Below, one piece after another: positions 23,003 to 30,742 of a stretch of DNA of 37,951 bases. The stretch is taken from NCBI GenBank assembly GCA_048204295.1, contig DBFBLF010000109.1:1-37951 (forward strand). The letters are read 5' to 3'. This DNA is from Metaruminococcus_A sp900762715 (GTDB lineage: Bacteria > Bacillota > Clostridia > Oscillospirales > Ruminococcaceae). The stretch's first letter is position 1, and every line of letters begins with the position of its first letter. The position numbers and the translations under genes were made by a program. Below the pieces are notes generated by a model that worked only from the letters and a program-made list of their open reading frames with translations, was not told the origin of the DNA and searched no databases.

Positions 23003-23185
23003 GAACCTGACCCGCCGGCGCAAACGAAGTTTGCGGGCGGGTACCCCAGAACCTTGTTGCTCCGCGATAAGAGTCTGACCCGGCAGGCAGAAGCAAGGCT
23101 TTCTGCGGCTTGAGTAAACGCAAAGCGTTTGGCTTCTGCTTTGTAACAAGCGTCGGACAGCGCATCTTTGCGCTGCCTTTTAGCC
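23000..23185. repeat. Tandem palindromic repeat element, unit 1
   Basis: About 186 bases nearly identical to unit 2 at a constant offset of 216 bases. It contains several internal hairpins: CCCGCC...GGCGGG enclosing CGCAAAC-GAA-GTTTGCG (23011-23041), AAACGC-AAA-GCGTTT (about 23115-23129) and CAGCGCA-TCTT-TGCGCTG (about 23159-23176). It also holds two related half-units opening TAAGAACCTGACCCG (23000) and TAAGAGTCTGACCCG (23068). The element begins exactly at the cysK stop codon. No coding potential is convincing. Confidence 0.8.
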
Positions 23186-23215
23186 TACGGTTGCCAAATT
23201 TTCAAGGCGCAGCTA

Positions 23216-23401
23216 TAAGAACCTGACCCGCCGGCGCAAACGAAGTTTGCGGGCGGGTGCCCCAGAACCTTGTTGCTCCGCTATAAGAGTCTGACCCGGC
23301 AGGCAGAGGCAAAGCTTTCTGCGGCTTGAGTAAACGCAAAGTGTTTGGCTTTTTCCTTGTAACAAGCGCTGGGCGGCACATCTTTGCGTTGCCGTTGTCA
23401 A
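23216..23401. repeat. Tandem palindromic repeat element, unit 2
   Basis: The second copy, with scattered substitutions from unit 1 that become denser at its right end. The large hairpin near its start is fully retained, while the later GCAGAAGC/GCTTCTGC pairing of unit 1 is lost. The 30 bases between units (23186-23215) and those after unit 2 are unrelated. Confidence 0.8.
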
Positions 23402-23416
23402 TAGAAAGATCCAAGA

Positions 23417-23451
23417 AAAAGGCCGGAAACGCTTTGCGTTTCCGGCCTTTT
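23417..23451. terminator. Bidirectional terminator between repeat element and ABC operon
   Basis: A perfect 16-bp stem (23417-23432 with 23436-23451) with a TTT loop, with A and T runs on its two sides, so it can stop transcription from both directions. Its tip AAACGC-TTT-GCGTTT repeats the small palindrome found in the tandem units. Confidence 0.88.
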
Positions 23452-23464
23452 GACGATGAAATGA

Positions 23465-24214
23465 TTATTTATATTGTCGGAAAGCTGGGTCGGGAACGGG
23501 AATAGCCTGAATGAGCGCCCGCGTATAGGGATGCTGCGGATTCTGGTACACCTGTTCCGTTGGTCCGTTCTCCACCAGGACACCGTCTTTCATCACGCCG
23601 ACAGAGTCGCTCACCCGCCGCACCAGCGAAAGATCGTGAGCAATCAGCAAAAAAGCGGTTCCGTTTCTTTGCCGCAGGTTTTGGAACAGGCTGATGACCT
23701 GCGCCTGGATTGAGACGTCCAGTGAGGCGACCGGCTCGTCCGCAATGATGAGATCGGGTTCCAGCGCCAGCGCCCGTGCGATAGAGGCCCTCTGCTGCTG
23801 CCCCCCCGAGTAGTCAGAGGGAAGGCGGTAGAAGCTGCTTTCATCGAGACCGACCAACCTGAGAAGTTCAAGCGCTTTTTCCTTGCGGGAGGATCGGCTG
23901 CCGATATGGTTGATATCGAGCGGTTCCATAACGCTTTGCCCGATGGTCAGCCGGGGGCTGAGAGCCAAGACGGCATCTTGGAAAATGATCTGTATTCGTT
24001 TCCCAGAAAAGGATATGCTGCCGGAAGAGGGGCGCTCCAGTCCGACCAAACAACGGCCGGTTGTCGATTTTCCGGAGCCTGATTCTCCGACCAGCGAAAA
24101 AATTTCTCCTCGCCGGATCTGAAAGGAAATGCCGTCGAGCGCGCGGATTACCTGTCCGTTTGCGGAGCGGAAGGTCTTGGAGAGATTTTCCACCTTTAGG
24201 ATAATGTCACTCAT
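23465..24214 (-). CDS. ABC transporter ATP-binding protein, OppF/DppF type
   Basis: 249 residues. Walker A is GESGSGKS (43-50), the signature is YSGGQQQRASIARAL and Walker B is LIIADEPVASLD, followed by the switch His in LIAHDLSL. It is the second ATPase of a peptide/nickel-type importer. It is shorter than typical OppF (over 300 residues) because it stops soon after the HPYTRALIQAIP segment and lacks most of the usual C-terminal extension. Its start overlaps the preceding oppD-type gene by 8 bases. It is the last gene of the operon and is followed by a strong terminator. Confidence 0.92.
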   Translation of the reverse strand: MSDIILKVENLSKTFRSANGQVIRALDGISFQIRRGEIFSLVGESGSGKSTTGRCLVGLERPSSGSISFSGKRIQIIFQDAVLALSPRLTIGQSVMEPLDINHIGSRSSRKEKALELLRLVGLDESSFYRLPSDYSGGQQQRASIARALALEPDLIIADEPVASLDVSIQAQVISLFQNLRQRNGTAFLLIAHDLSLVRRVSDSVGVMKDGVLVENGPTEQVYQNPQHPYTRALIQAIPVPDPAFRQYK

Positions 24215-25229
24215 TGACCAGCACCTCCCCGTTGTGTACCAGAACAGGAGATTTGACCGCGGGCGCCTCTGGGTGCAGGAGCCAGGTGGCGGCGTAATGG
24301 GTACCGGTCACATGAAAAAGCGGGGGCTCCTCTTCAAAATCAATTGCAAGCGCGTAAGCGTTCCGTTCGGCAAAGGCGTCTCCTTTGGGCGGATGGAGCA
24401 TATCTGGAACCTGTCCGGGAATTGGAATAAGCGTCCCACTGGTTTTGGCACAGGGGAGGGAACGGAACAGCCCCCAGGTATAGGGATGCCGCGGATCGCT
24501 GTAAATTTCCGTGGCACTCCCGCTTTCCACAATTTTACCCGCATATAAAACGGCTACCCGGTCCGCTACCTGCGCCACAACCCCAAGATCGTGAGAGATA
24601 AATAGGATAGCGATCCCGGTTTTCCGCTGCAGGTCTTTAAGGAGCTTTAGAATCTGTGCCTGAATCGTGACGTCCAGCGCAGTGGTAGGCTCGTCGGCAA
24701 TCAACAGTTTGGGTTTTCCCGCCAGGGCAATGGCAATGACGGCTCTTTGGAGCATCCCGCCTGAAAATTCGTGGGGATAGCTTTTCATCCATTCTTCCGG
24801 CCGGTCGATTCCCACCAGTTCCAGCAGCTTTAAAACCCGTGCGCGGCATTCCTGCTTGGGCAGTTTCCCGTGAACCTGCACCGCCTCTGTCAGCTGTTTT
24901 CCAATGGTCAGGGTTGGGTCCAGGGCCGCGGCCGGATTTTGGAAAACCATCCCGATTTCCCGCCCCCGGATAGCTGTAAGTTCTTTTTCTCCCAGCCCGG
25001 ATATGTGTTTTCCTTCAAAGAGGATTTCTCCCCCGGTAATTTTTCCGCGGCTGTGCAGGATGCCGAGGATGCTTTTGCAGAGAACCGATTTCCCGCAGCC
25101 GCTCTCTCCTACCAGCGCCAATGTTTCACCAGGATAAACGGAAAAGGAGACCCCGCGCACCGCCTGGATTACACCGTATTCGGTGGTAAAGTCAATTTTT
25201 AGGTTTTTAACCTTCAGCAGCGGTTCCAT
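24207..25229 (-). CDS. ABC transporter ATP-binding protein, OppD/DppD type
   Basis: 340 residues. Walker A is GESGCGKS (41-48), the signature FSGGMLQRAVIAIAL, Walker B LLIADEPTTALD and switch His in FISHDLGVVAQ. The C-terminal peptide-transporter extension (CAKTSGTLIPIPGQVPDML onward) is present but divergent, with few of the Cys residues that some DppD proteins use for an Fe-S cluster. It pairs with the shorter ATPase downstream to drive import. It starts 37 bases after the binding-protein gene. Confidence 0.93.
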   Translation of the reverse strand: MEPLLKVKNLKIDFTTEYGVIQAVRGVSFSVYPGETLALVGESGCGKSVLCKSILGILHSRGKITGGEILFEGKHISGLGEKELTAIRGREIGMVFQNPAAALDPTLTIGKQLTEAVQVHGKLPKQECRARVLKLLELVGIDRPEEWMKSYPHEFSGGMLQRAVIAIALAGKPKLLIADEPTTALDVTIQAQILKLLKDLQRKTGIAILFISHDLGVVAQVADRVAVLYAGKIVESGSATEIYSDPRHPYTWGLFRSLPCAKTSGTLIPIPGQVPDMLHPPKGDAFAERNAYALAIDFEEEPPLFHVTGTHYAATWLLHPEAPAVKSPVLVHNGEVLVNE

Positions 25230-25266
25230 ACCGCGGGCCTCCTTTCAAAGCATGATAAGCTGTTTG

Positions 25267-26817
25267 TCAGCCGATTGTCCAATCCGCTATGTTCCAGAAA
25301 ATTCCCACTCCGTGGTGCCCCAGAACCGTGTCGGGCGTAATTCCCTTGACGTTCGATTTGCCGACGTAGATGGCGTCGACATAGGCGAGGAAGGTATAGG
25401 GCAGGTCTTTGGCGAGTTCAGTCTGGAATTCTTTGTAAAGGGCGAGGCGTTCCGAATCGTCGTCGGTTTCCCGCGCTTTTTGCAGAAGTTCGTCGACTTT
25501 TGCGTTGGAATATCCGCTGTAGTTGGCGCCTTTGCCGGTGCCGAAAACTTTGTAGGTGTGGTCATCCGGGTCAAAGGGACTGCCCCAGCCGATCAGATAG
25601 GTCTCCTGGTTGGCCCAGTCGGTCTTTGCGTTGACGGAAACGGTCACATCCGCCCCGATAACCCGCAGCTGTTGGGCACAGATGTTAGCCATATCGATTC
25701 GCACCTGATCACCCTCGCCGCAGTTGATTTTGAACTGGAGAAGGGTATCGCCCTTTTGATAAATACCGTCGTCGTTCTTTTTCCAGCCCGCCGCTTCCAG
25801 CAATTCCATAGCTTTTCCAGGATTATAACTGAATTTTTCCATTTCTTCGTTGAGATAAGGGCCGGCCTGAAGCGGGGAATAGGCGGCCTCGCCGTGACCG
25901 AGGAGGACGCTGTCGATGATCGACTGGCGGTCGATGGCGTAGCTCAGGGCGTTTGGCAGTTCACGGTTGTTTTTAAAAAGGTCATTGTTGAAGTTGTAGA
26001 GGATACCCCGGTAATCTGCAGTGTCCATATCGTAGACGGTAAAGCCGTCCATTGTTCGGAACTGTTCGGCATCCTGCGGGGAAATCTGGGCAAAATCGAG
26101 TTCGCCGGACTGGAGCTGAAGAGCTCTGGCCTTTTCGTCGGTGACGATTTTAAAGATAACTTTGCTGATTTTGGGTTCCCCGGCAAAATAGTCCGTGTTC
26201 TTCTCTAAAGTAATGCTCTGTCCTTGATCCCAGTTCGTCAGCTTATAGGGACCGGTGCCGACAGGGTTCTGGTTAAAGGGGTCGGTGATCAGATCTTTTC
26301 CTTCCAGAAGGTGTTTTGGCAGAACACCGATTGTCAGGTAGTCGAGCATGGCGACGTTCGGCGCTTTCAACGTAATTTTAACCGTTGTGTCGTCCGGGGT
26401 TTCAATTTTGGTAATATCTTCATAATTGGAGGCAATTTCCGAAGCGTTGTCCGGGTTCATAATTGCCTCCAGCGTAAATTTTACGTCGGCAGAGGTGAAT
26501 TTTTCGCCGTCGTGCCATTTGACATCGTCCCGGAGGTTGAAGACGTAGGTATTGCTCTCCTTGTCAAAACTCCAGTTCTTCGCAAGGCAGGGAACGACTT
26601 TGTTGTCCTTGTCGTGAGCGGTCAAACCGGAAAAAATCAGGGAATTGATTTCCCCATGCTCGTAGAGAGCGGGGTTGATGCTGGTATAATCGCCGCTGCC
26701 ATAGACAAGGGTACTTTCCTCCTCGCCGTTTCCGGTACACCCGGAAACAGGCAGAAGCAAGGCGACGGAGAGGAGCAGCGCGGTGAGTTTTTTGAGTTTT
26801 TTTATAGGTTGCTGCAT
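25267..26817 (-). CDS. Extracellular solute-binding lipoprotein, family 5 (peptide/nickel type)
   Basis: 516 residues from ATG 26817, chosen because a lipoprotein signal follows at once: basic KKLKKL, a hydrophobic stretch and lipobox PVSGC with the lipid-carrying Cys near 25. The SBP_bac_5 fold is shown by LVYGSGDYTSINPAL, DNKVVPCLAKNW, NPVGTGPYKLTNWD and YAIDRQSIIDSVLLGHGEAA. It captures peptides, nickel complexes or similar ligands at the cell surface; the ligand cannot be read from sequence. The start lies within the 3' end of the preceding permease gene, indicating coupling. Unusually the binding protein is in the middle of the operon rather than first. Confidence 0.92.
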   Translation of the reverse strand: MQQPIKKLKKLTALLLSVALLLPVSGCTGNGEEESTLVYGSGDYTSINPALYEHGEINSLIFSGLTAHDKDNKVVPCLAKNWSFDKESNTYVFNLRDDVKWHDGEKFTSADVKFTLEAIMNPDNASEIASNYEDITKIETPDDTTVKITLKAPNVAMLDYLTIGVLPKHLLEGKDLITDPFNQNPVGTGPYKLTNWDQGQSITLEKNTDYFAGEPKISKVIFKIVTDEKARALQLQSGELDFAQISPQDAEQFRTMDGFTVYDMDTADYRGILYNFNNDLFKNNRELPNALSYAIDRQSIIDSVLLGHGEAAYSPLQAGPYLNEEMEKFSYNPGKAMELLEAAGWKKNDDGIYQKGDTLLQFKINCGEGDQVRIDMANICAQQLRVIGADVTVSVNAKTDWANQETYLIGWGSPFDPDDHTYKVFGTGKGANYSGYSNAKVDELLQKARETDDDSERLALYKEFQTELAKDLPYTFLAYVDAIYVGKSNVKGITPDTVLGHHGVGIFWNIADWTIG

Positions 26818-27689
26818 TTTCGGTTGTTTTCCTTTCGTATGTAATTTCCAATGTCGGTGATGCAGACAAGGGTGACAACCAGGAATAGCCCCGGGATGAC
26901 AATAAGCCACCAATTGCCGGTCATGAGCGCACGATCGGCCTGGGAAAGCATACTGCCCCAGGATACCGTCTCAACCGGCAAACCGATTCCGAGGAAGCTT
27001 AAGGTGGCTTCCGTGCCTATGGCGGCTCCGATATTGGTGACCACCATGAACATAATTGAGGGGACAAACCCTGGCAGAAGGTGTTTGAAGAGGATGTACC
27101 AGAAACCGGCGCCCATCGTACGGGCGGCTTCGATGTAGGTGCTTTTTCTGATCCGCTGGACTTCAGTCCGTACAATCTTTGCCATATTCATCCAGCTTGT
27201 GACGCCAATGACCGCGGCGAGGGCCAATGGATTGCTCTGGCCGATGACAGCCTGCAGGAAAATGACGGTGAGGATTGACGGGATGCTCATGACGAGTTCG
27301 GCGAACCGCATCATCCCGTCGTCGACTGCTTTGGGGGCGGAAGCGCTGATGCTGCCGTATATCACTGCGATTGCGGTTGAGAGTGCGGCTGACAAAAGAC
27401 CGATTAGGAGAGAAATTCGCCCCCCGTACCAGATCATGGAGTAGATATCCCGCCCCATGGGATCGGTTCCGAACCAAAAAGAAGACGACGGCGGGGAGGA
27501 CAGGTTTGACAGATTGAGATAGAGTGGGTCGTGATTCATGAAAAGCTCCGCGAACAGGCAGCCGAGCAGGATTCCCCCCAGCAGAATCATTGAAGCAACC
27601 GGCAGGCGGCCATGCCGCCGCTTTTCGGGTACGGCGGCTGTATTTTTCCGTGGCTGAAGCCCCACAAGCTCAAAAGGGTTTCCGGTCAA
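26802..27689 (-). CDS. ABC transporter permease, OppC/DppC type
   Basis: 295 residues with an N-terminal membrane helix (about 32-50), the FGTDPMGRDIYSMIWYGGR segment characteristic of DppC/OppC, and five further helices. The EAA loop that contacts the ATPases is at EAARTMGAGFWYILFKHLLP. It starts with ATGA overlap with the previous permease and its 3' end overlaps the start of the binding-protein gene. Confidence 0.93.
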   Translation of the reverse strand: MTGNPFELVGLQPRKNTAAVPEKRRHGRLPVASMILLGGILLGCLFAELFMNHDPLYLNLSNLSSPPSSSFWFGTDPMGRDIYSMIWYGGRISLLIGLLSAALSTAIAVIYGSISASAPKAVDDGMMRFAELVMSIPSILTVIFLQAVIGQSNPLALAAVIGVTSWMNMAKIVRTEVQRIRKSTYIEAARTMGAGFWYILFKHLLPGFVPSIMFMVVTNIGAAIGTEATLSFLGIGLPVETVSWGSMLSQADRALMTGNWWLIVIPGLFLVVTLVCITDIGNYIRKENNRKCSNL

Positions 27690-28672
27690 CGTAAAAACCC
27701 CCTTTTTGTCTGGCGCATCCTGGGGTCGATATGGTCGTTGAGAAACTGCGCCAGCAAATTTGCCAGAATTACAACCACACCGGTCAGCAGAGTCAGTACC
27801 AGAAGCATGTTGTAGTCGTGGTATTTCGCGCTTTCAAAGCAGAGGGTCCCAAGACCGGGGTAGGAAAAGACCTTTTCCACGATATAAGTCCCTCCCAGAA
27901 TGTGCGGGATGGAAATAGCCATCAGGCTGATAAAAGAGGGCATGATGTTCCGCACACAGTGCTTCCAGAGAATCGTGCGGCGGCTTAGGCCCTTGGTGCG
28001 GCAGAGCAGGACGTAATCCTGCTTGGTTTCCTCCAGCAGCTTATTGCGGATCATATAAGCGTAATACCACAGGTGGCTTAGGATCAACACAGCGAGAGGG
28101 AGGATTAAATGCCTTACCCTTCCCAACAAGTCGTTCGGCGAACCGATGGGATACGCCCCGCTGGACGGCAGCCACTTGAGCAGGACGCTGAAGACCAAAA
28201 TCAAGATAAGTGCGACCCAGAAGGAGGGGATGCAGTTGGTGACCGTACCTATTTTACAGATGAGCCGATCGGCAAGGCTGTCCTCTTTGAGAGCGCAGAA
28301 AATTCCAAGACCGAGCGCCAACAGGAAAGTGAGCAGATAGGCGCTCCCCCCTAAAAGGATGGTGTTGAAGTATGTATTGCCGATAACCTGTGAAACGTCC
28401 TGCTTGTATTTGAAAGAAATACCGAAGTCCCCCTGAGCAGCGTTCGCAATCCATTTGCCGTACTGGACGTAAATCGGCTGATCCAGCCCAAGCTTTTCCA
28501 TAGCCGTTTCCCGCTCGGCGGTGCTCATCCGTTCGACCGATTCCCCATAATAGGAGCGCAGCGGATCGCCGGGCGCAAGCCTTGACATGTAGAAAACGGC
28601 CAGGGAGAGAAGAAACAGGGTGAGCAGAACCTGAAACAGCTTCTTAAGCGCTGAAAATAGTTTGTGTTTCAG
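27686..28672 (-). CDS. ABC transporter permease, OppB/DppB type (probable CTG start)
   Basis: 328 residues if translation starts at CTG 28672-28670. The first ATG (28588) would begin at MSRLAPGDPL and cut off the first membrane helix that every DppB has. The 28 extra in-frame codons encode KHKLFSALKKLFQVLLTLF followed by more hydrophobic residues, a proper N terminus, and AAGGGGGG (28687-28680) sits 7 bases before the CTG. No ATG, GTG or TTG occurs in that frame there. The rest shows DppB features, including the EAA-type loop ETKQDYVLLCRTKGLSRRTI and WKHCVRNIMPS. It is the first gene of the five-gene operon, directly behind a leader terminator. Confidence 0.85.
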   Translation of the reverse strand: MKHKLFSALKKLFQVLLTLFLLSLAVFYMSRLAPGDPLRSYYGESVERMSTAERETAMEKLGLDQPIYVQYGKWIANAAQGDFGISFKYKQDVSQVIGNTYFNTILLGGSAYLLTFLLALGLGIFCALKEDSLADRLICKIGTVTNCIPSFWVALILILVFSVLLKWLPSSGAYPIGSPNDLLGRVRHLILPLAVLILSHLWYYAYMIRNKLLEETKQDYVLLCRTKGLSRRTILWKHCVRNIMPSFISLMAISIPHILGGTYIVEKVFSYPGLGTLCFESAKYHDYNMLLVLTLLTGVVVILANLLAQFLNDHIDPRMRQTKRGFLR

Positions 28673-28695
28673 TTTTGTTCCCCCCTTTTTTGCAT

Positions 28696-28744
28696 AAAAA
28701 AACGAAGACAGTACCCCGGCTTTTTGCCGGAATGCAATCTTCGT
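28696..28744 (-). terminator. Intrinsic terminator in the leader of the ABC transporter operon
   Basis: On the minus strand: outer stem ACGAAGA/TCTTCGT (28744-28738 with 28708-28702), partly paired interior, inner stem CCGGC/GCCGG with an AAAAA loop, then seven T residues (28702-28696). It lies 23 bases upstream of the first gene's start codon, so transcription must pass it: a hallmark of attenuation or a riboswitch. Confidence 0.75.
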
Positions 28745-28778
28745 GATTTTATATAGTATAACTATTTATTTTTTAGCT

Positions 28779-28844
28779 GTTACCCGTTTTCTCCCCGCAT
28801 TCTTGCGGCTGAAAAGCCTTCGTGGCCAGTCCGTTTCAGGCAAC
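28779..28844 (-). ncRNA. Structured leader RNA domain, candidate riboswitch (unclassified)
   Basis: A 66-base domain beginning at the predicted start site. P1 joins 28844-28837 (GTTGCCTG) with 28786-28779 (CGGGTAAC), 8 pairs with two G-U. P2 is 28829-28809 (CTG GCC, loop ACGAA, GGC, TTTT bulge, CAG). P3 is 28808-28795 (CCGCA, AGAA loop, TGCGG). Junction strands are AAACGGA and GGAGAAAA. This compact three-way junction followed by a terminator looks like an aptamer with expression platform. I compared it from memory with guanidine-I, ZTP, SAM, glycine, c-di-GMP, fluoride and T-box consensus and could not fit it. Confidence 0.5.
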
Positions 28845-28850
28845 AAAATC

Positions 28851-28880
28851 ATGATACCATACGGTAAATTTTGCTGTCAA
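28851..28880 (-). promoter_or_regulatory. Predicted promoter of the ABC transporter operon
   Basis: On the minus strand: consensus TTGACA (28880-28875), 18-base spacer, TATCAT (28856-28851, five of six matches). The start near 28844 coincides with the first base of the structured leader. Confidence 0.68.
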
Positions 28881-28944
28881 GGCCACCCGGTGAAAAAAAC
28901 GGAATCGAACAATTATTTTACAGTTTTCCCCACAATCGTGCTAT

Positions 28945-29284
28945 TTACGGCTTGATATAGCCGTATCCTTTTTCCTGCTTCTCGGCGAGTTCCGCTGCTC
29001 CGACCGGAACAACTCTGACAAAACTGTGGAGCCGTTCAGGTTCTATGGAGAGGTTGCACAGAGCATTGGCACAGGCAGCTATTTTGACGCCGCGCTCCGC
29101 CGGGCCAGCAAATTCGTCCGAAAAGGTCTGAAGGGCCTTGATAAGCTCAGGGACCGCCTGTGAATTAGCGACGATTTCAATCTGAAAATCGTCTTTTTTC
29201 GTCGTAGTAATCGGCCGGCTTTTTTGCGTTTTGCAACGTCAGCGGCCATTTGGCGGATTCTTCAATATGAAACAGAACCTTCAA
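28945..29284 (-). pseudogene. DsrE/DsrF-like family gene with a +1 frameshift in an A6 tract
   Basis: TTG at 29284 has AAAGGGAG 5 bases upstream and opens MKVLFHIEESAKWPL, continuing to DYYDEK before running out of frame. A second frame continues as DDFQIEIVANSQAVPELIKA and ends GYGYIKP at a TAA (28945-28947). One A fewer in the A6 run (29199-29194 on the minus strand) joins them into a 112-residue DsrE-like protein with GVKIAACANALCNLSIEPERL. Relatives are small sulfur-handling or unknown proteins. It starts 11 bases after the ldh stop and belongs to that unit. It could be a real pseudogene, a slippage-expressed gene or a sequencing error. Confidence 0.75.
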
Positions 29285-29295
29285 TGCAGCTCCCT

Positions 29296-30258
29296 TTACT
29301 GCTGTTCTTCCAACTTTAAGTCCCGGTAAACAGTCTGCAGGGTGTTGCAGGAATCTTTAAATTTTTTCTGTTCCTCTTCGTTGAGCGGGAGCTCCAGCAC
29401 CTTGCGGATCCCGTTGCGGTTTACAATACATGGAGTGCCAACAAAGACGCCGTTTTCCCCGTATTCTCCCCGCAGCATGGCGGAAACGGTCAGAACGCTG
29501 TTTTCATCCCCGAAAATCGCCTTGGTAATCCGGGTCATCGCCATGCCGATCCCGTAGTAGGTCGCCTTTTTTGCTTTGATGATCTTCTGTGCGGCCCCGC
29601 GTACCTCGTCGCTGATTTTTTCCAGATCGGCGTAGTCGCAGGCAATGTCGGGCTGGTTGCAGATCTCCAAAATCGGCTTGGTCGCAAGCATGGCCTGGGA
29701 CCAGGGGACAAACTCGCTGTCGCCGTGCTCGCCGATGACGTAGGCGTGAATGTTCCTTGGATCAACCGTAAAATGATTTCCCAGCAGGTAGCGAAGCCGG
29801 GCGGTATCAAGGGCCGTGCCGCTTCCCAGCACCCGGCGCGGGTTGAAGCCGGAAAGAGAACAGGTAATCCGGGTCATAATATCAACCGGGTTGGTCGCCA
29901 CCAGAAAAATCCCGTTAAAGCCCGATTCTCCCACAGGTCCGATGATGGAGCGGAATACGGCGGCATTCCGTTGCAAAAGGTCGAGCCGCGATTCACCCGG
30001 CTTTTGCGCGACCCCCGCACAGATAACGACAATATCGGCGCCGGTGCAGTCGCTGTAATCCCCGGCGTAAATTTTCATGTGAGAAGAAGAGAAGGCAAGG
30101 CCATGATTTAGATCCATTGCCTCTCCCCGGGCGCGTTCCCTGTCAAGATCGATTAAAACAAGCTCATCGCAGGCGCTTTGATTCAAAAGGGCATAGGCAT
30201 AACTCATCCCCACCATTCCGGTTCCGATGAGCACGACCTTTCTGTTATCCACTGCCAT
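29296..30258 (-). CDS. ldh: L-lactate dehydrogenase
   Basis: 320 residues. The NAD-binding motif GTGMVGMSYA lies at 12-21, an Asp after the second strand (LVLIDLD) selects NAD, the mobile-loop Arg is R91 in GESRLDL, NPVDIMT is at 123-129 and the catalytic His is H178 in IGEHGDSE. It reduces pyruvate to L-lactate and so regenerates NAD in fermentation. Malate dehydrogenase is less likely because the substrate loop reads AQKPGESRLDLL with Gln at the selectivity position. AAAGGA is 7 bases before the ATG. It follows the desulfoferrodoxin gene by 21 bases. Confidence 0.95.
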   Translation of the reverse strand: MAVDNRKVVLIGTGMVGMSYAYALLNQSACDELVLIDLDRERARGEAMDLNHGLAFSSSHMKIYAGDYSDCTGADIVVICAGVAQKPGESRLDLLQRNAAVFRSIIGPVGESGFNGIFLVATNPVDIMTRITCSLSGFNPRRVLGSGTALDTARLRYLLGNHFTVDPRNIHAYVIGEHGDSEFVPWSQAMLATKPILEICNQPDIACDYADLEKISDEVRGAAQKIIKAKKATYYGIGMAMTRITKAIFGDENSVLTVSAMLRGEYGENGVFVGTPCIVNRNGIRKVLELPLNEEEQKKFKDSCNTLQTVYRDLKLEEQQ

Positions 30259-30279
30259 AATGGTTTCCTTTCTCAGCCT

Positions 30280-30663
30280 TTATTTCAGTTCGGTTTTCCA
30301 GAGGCCGTGGAGGTTACAGTAGGCAAAAGCGGCAACCGGCTCGTCGTCTTCAAGTGCAAAGACAGCGCAGGGTTTTTCGCCCGGAAGAAGGCCTTTTCTC
30401 TGGCCGCCCTTTTTGGTTTGCAGGTAAATCCACTGAATAGAGTGCTCTTCCGTCATCGGATGGAAAGTTGCGCCGACCTCGACAGTGACTTTATTGCCGT
30501 CTACTTTGATGACCGGAAGGTGTTTTTCACCCGCTCCCTCCGAGGTATTCGCTTCAAGCTGTTTCATCGGTTCCCCGCAGCAAATGATTGGAACACCTGT
30601 GCTGTGGATCATTCCCACAAGGTTGCCGCAGTGCGCGCAAAGGAAAAATTTGTGATCGTCCAT
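30280..30663 (-). CDS. dfx: Desulfoferrodoxin (two-iron superoxide reductase)
   Basis: 127 residues from ATG 30663, preceded by AGGAGG 7 bases upstream; an in-frame start at 30726 lies upstream of that site and was rejected. The N-terminal desulforedoxin domain has C9, C12, C28 and C29, which bind the first iron. The catalytic domain keeps the E46-K47-H48 segment, H68, H74, C116 and H119, the His4-Cys site. It reduces superoxide to peroxide without making oxygen, a normal defence of strict anaerobes. It heads the unit with ldh and the DsrE-like gene. Confidence 0.95.
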   Translation of the reverse strand: MDDHKFFLCAHCGNLVGMIHSTGVPIICCGEPMKQLEANTSEGAGEKHLPVIKVDGNKVTVEVGATFHPMTEEHSIQWIYLQTKKGGQRKGLLPGEKPCAVFALEDDEPVAAFAYCNLHGLWKTELK

Positions 30664-30714
30664 GATGATACCTCCTGTTCGGTTACGGTTGGTTTCTTTG
30701 TTTTCTTTACTTTT

Positions 30715-30742
30715 ATTGTACCACATATTTCCAATTACTCAA
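30715..30742 (-). promoter_or_regulatory. Predicted promoter of the desulfoferrodoxin-ldh unit
   Basis: On the minus strand: TTGAGT (30742-30737), 16-base spacer, TACAAT (30720-30715) with TGG just before. The -35 box lies in one arm of a perfect inverted repeat (30735-30760). Confidence 0.6.

Noticed and set aside
22800..23414. Open minus-strand frames across the tandem repeats giving near-identical hypothetical proteins
   Set aside because: The frames extend antisense into cysK, have no ribosome binding sites, and several of the differences between copies change residues (Lys to Arg, Gln to Lys, Ala to Thr, Leu to Pro, Arg to Ser), so there is no sign of protein-level selection.
25183..26208. 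341-codon plus-strand frame opposite the solute-binding protein gene
   Set aside because: Antisense shadow of a conserved lipoprotein gene; no start signal or recognisable domain.
28790..28803. Short frame (six codons) in the ABC operon leader as a leader peptide
   Set aside because: No ribosome binding site, no run of regulatory codons, and it lies inside the predicted P3 hairpin.
28941..28965. TACGGC/GCCGTA hairpin at the end of the DsrE-like gene as a terminator
   Set aside because: Only six pairs and no T tract follows on the minus strand.
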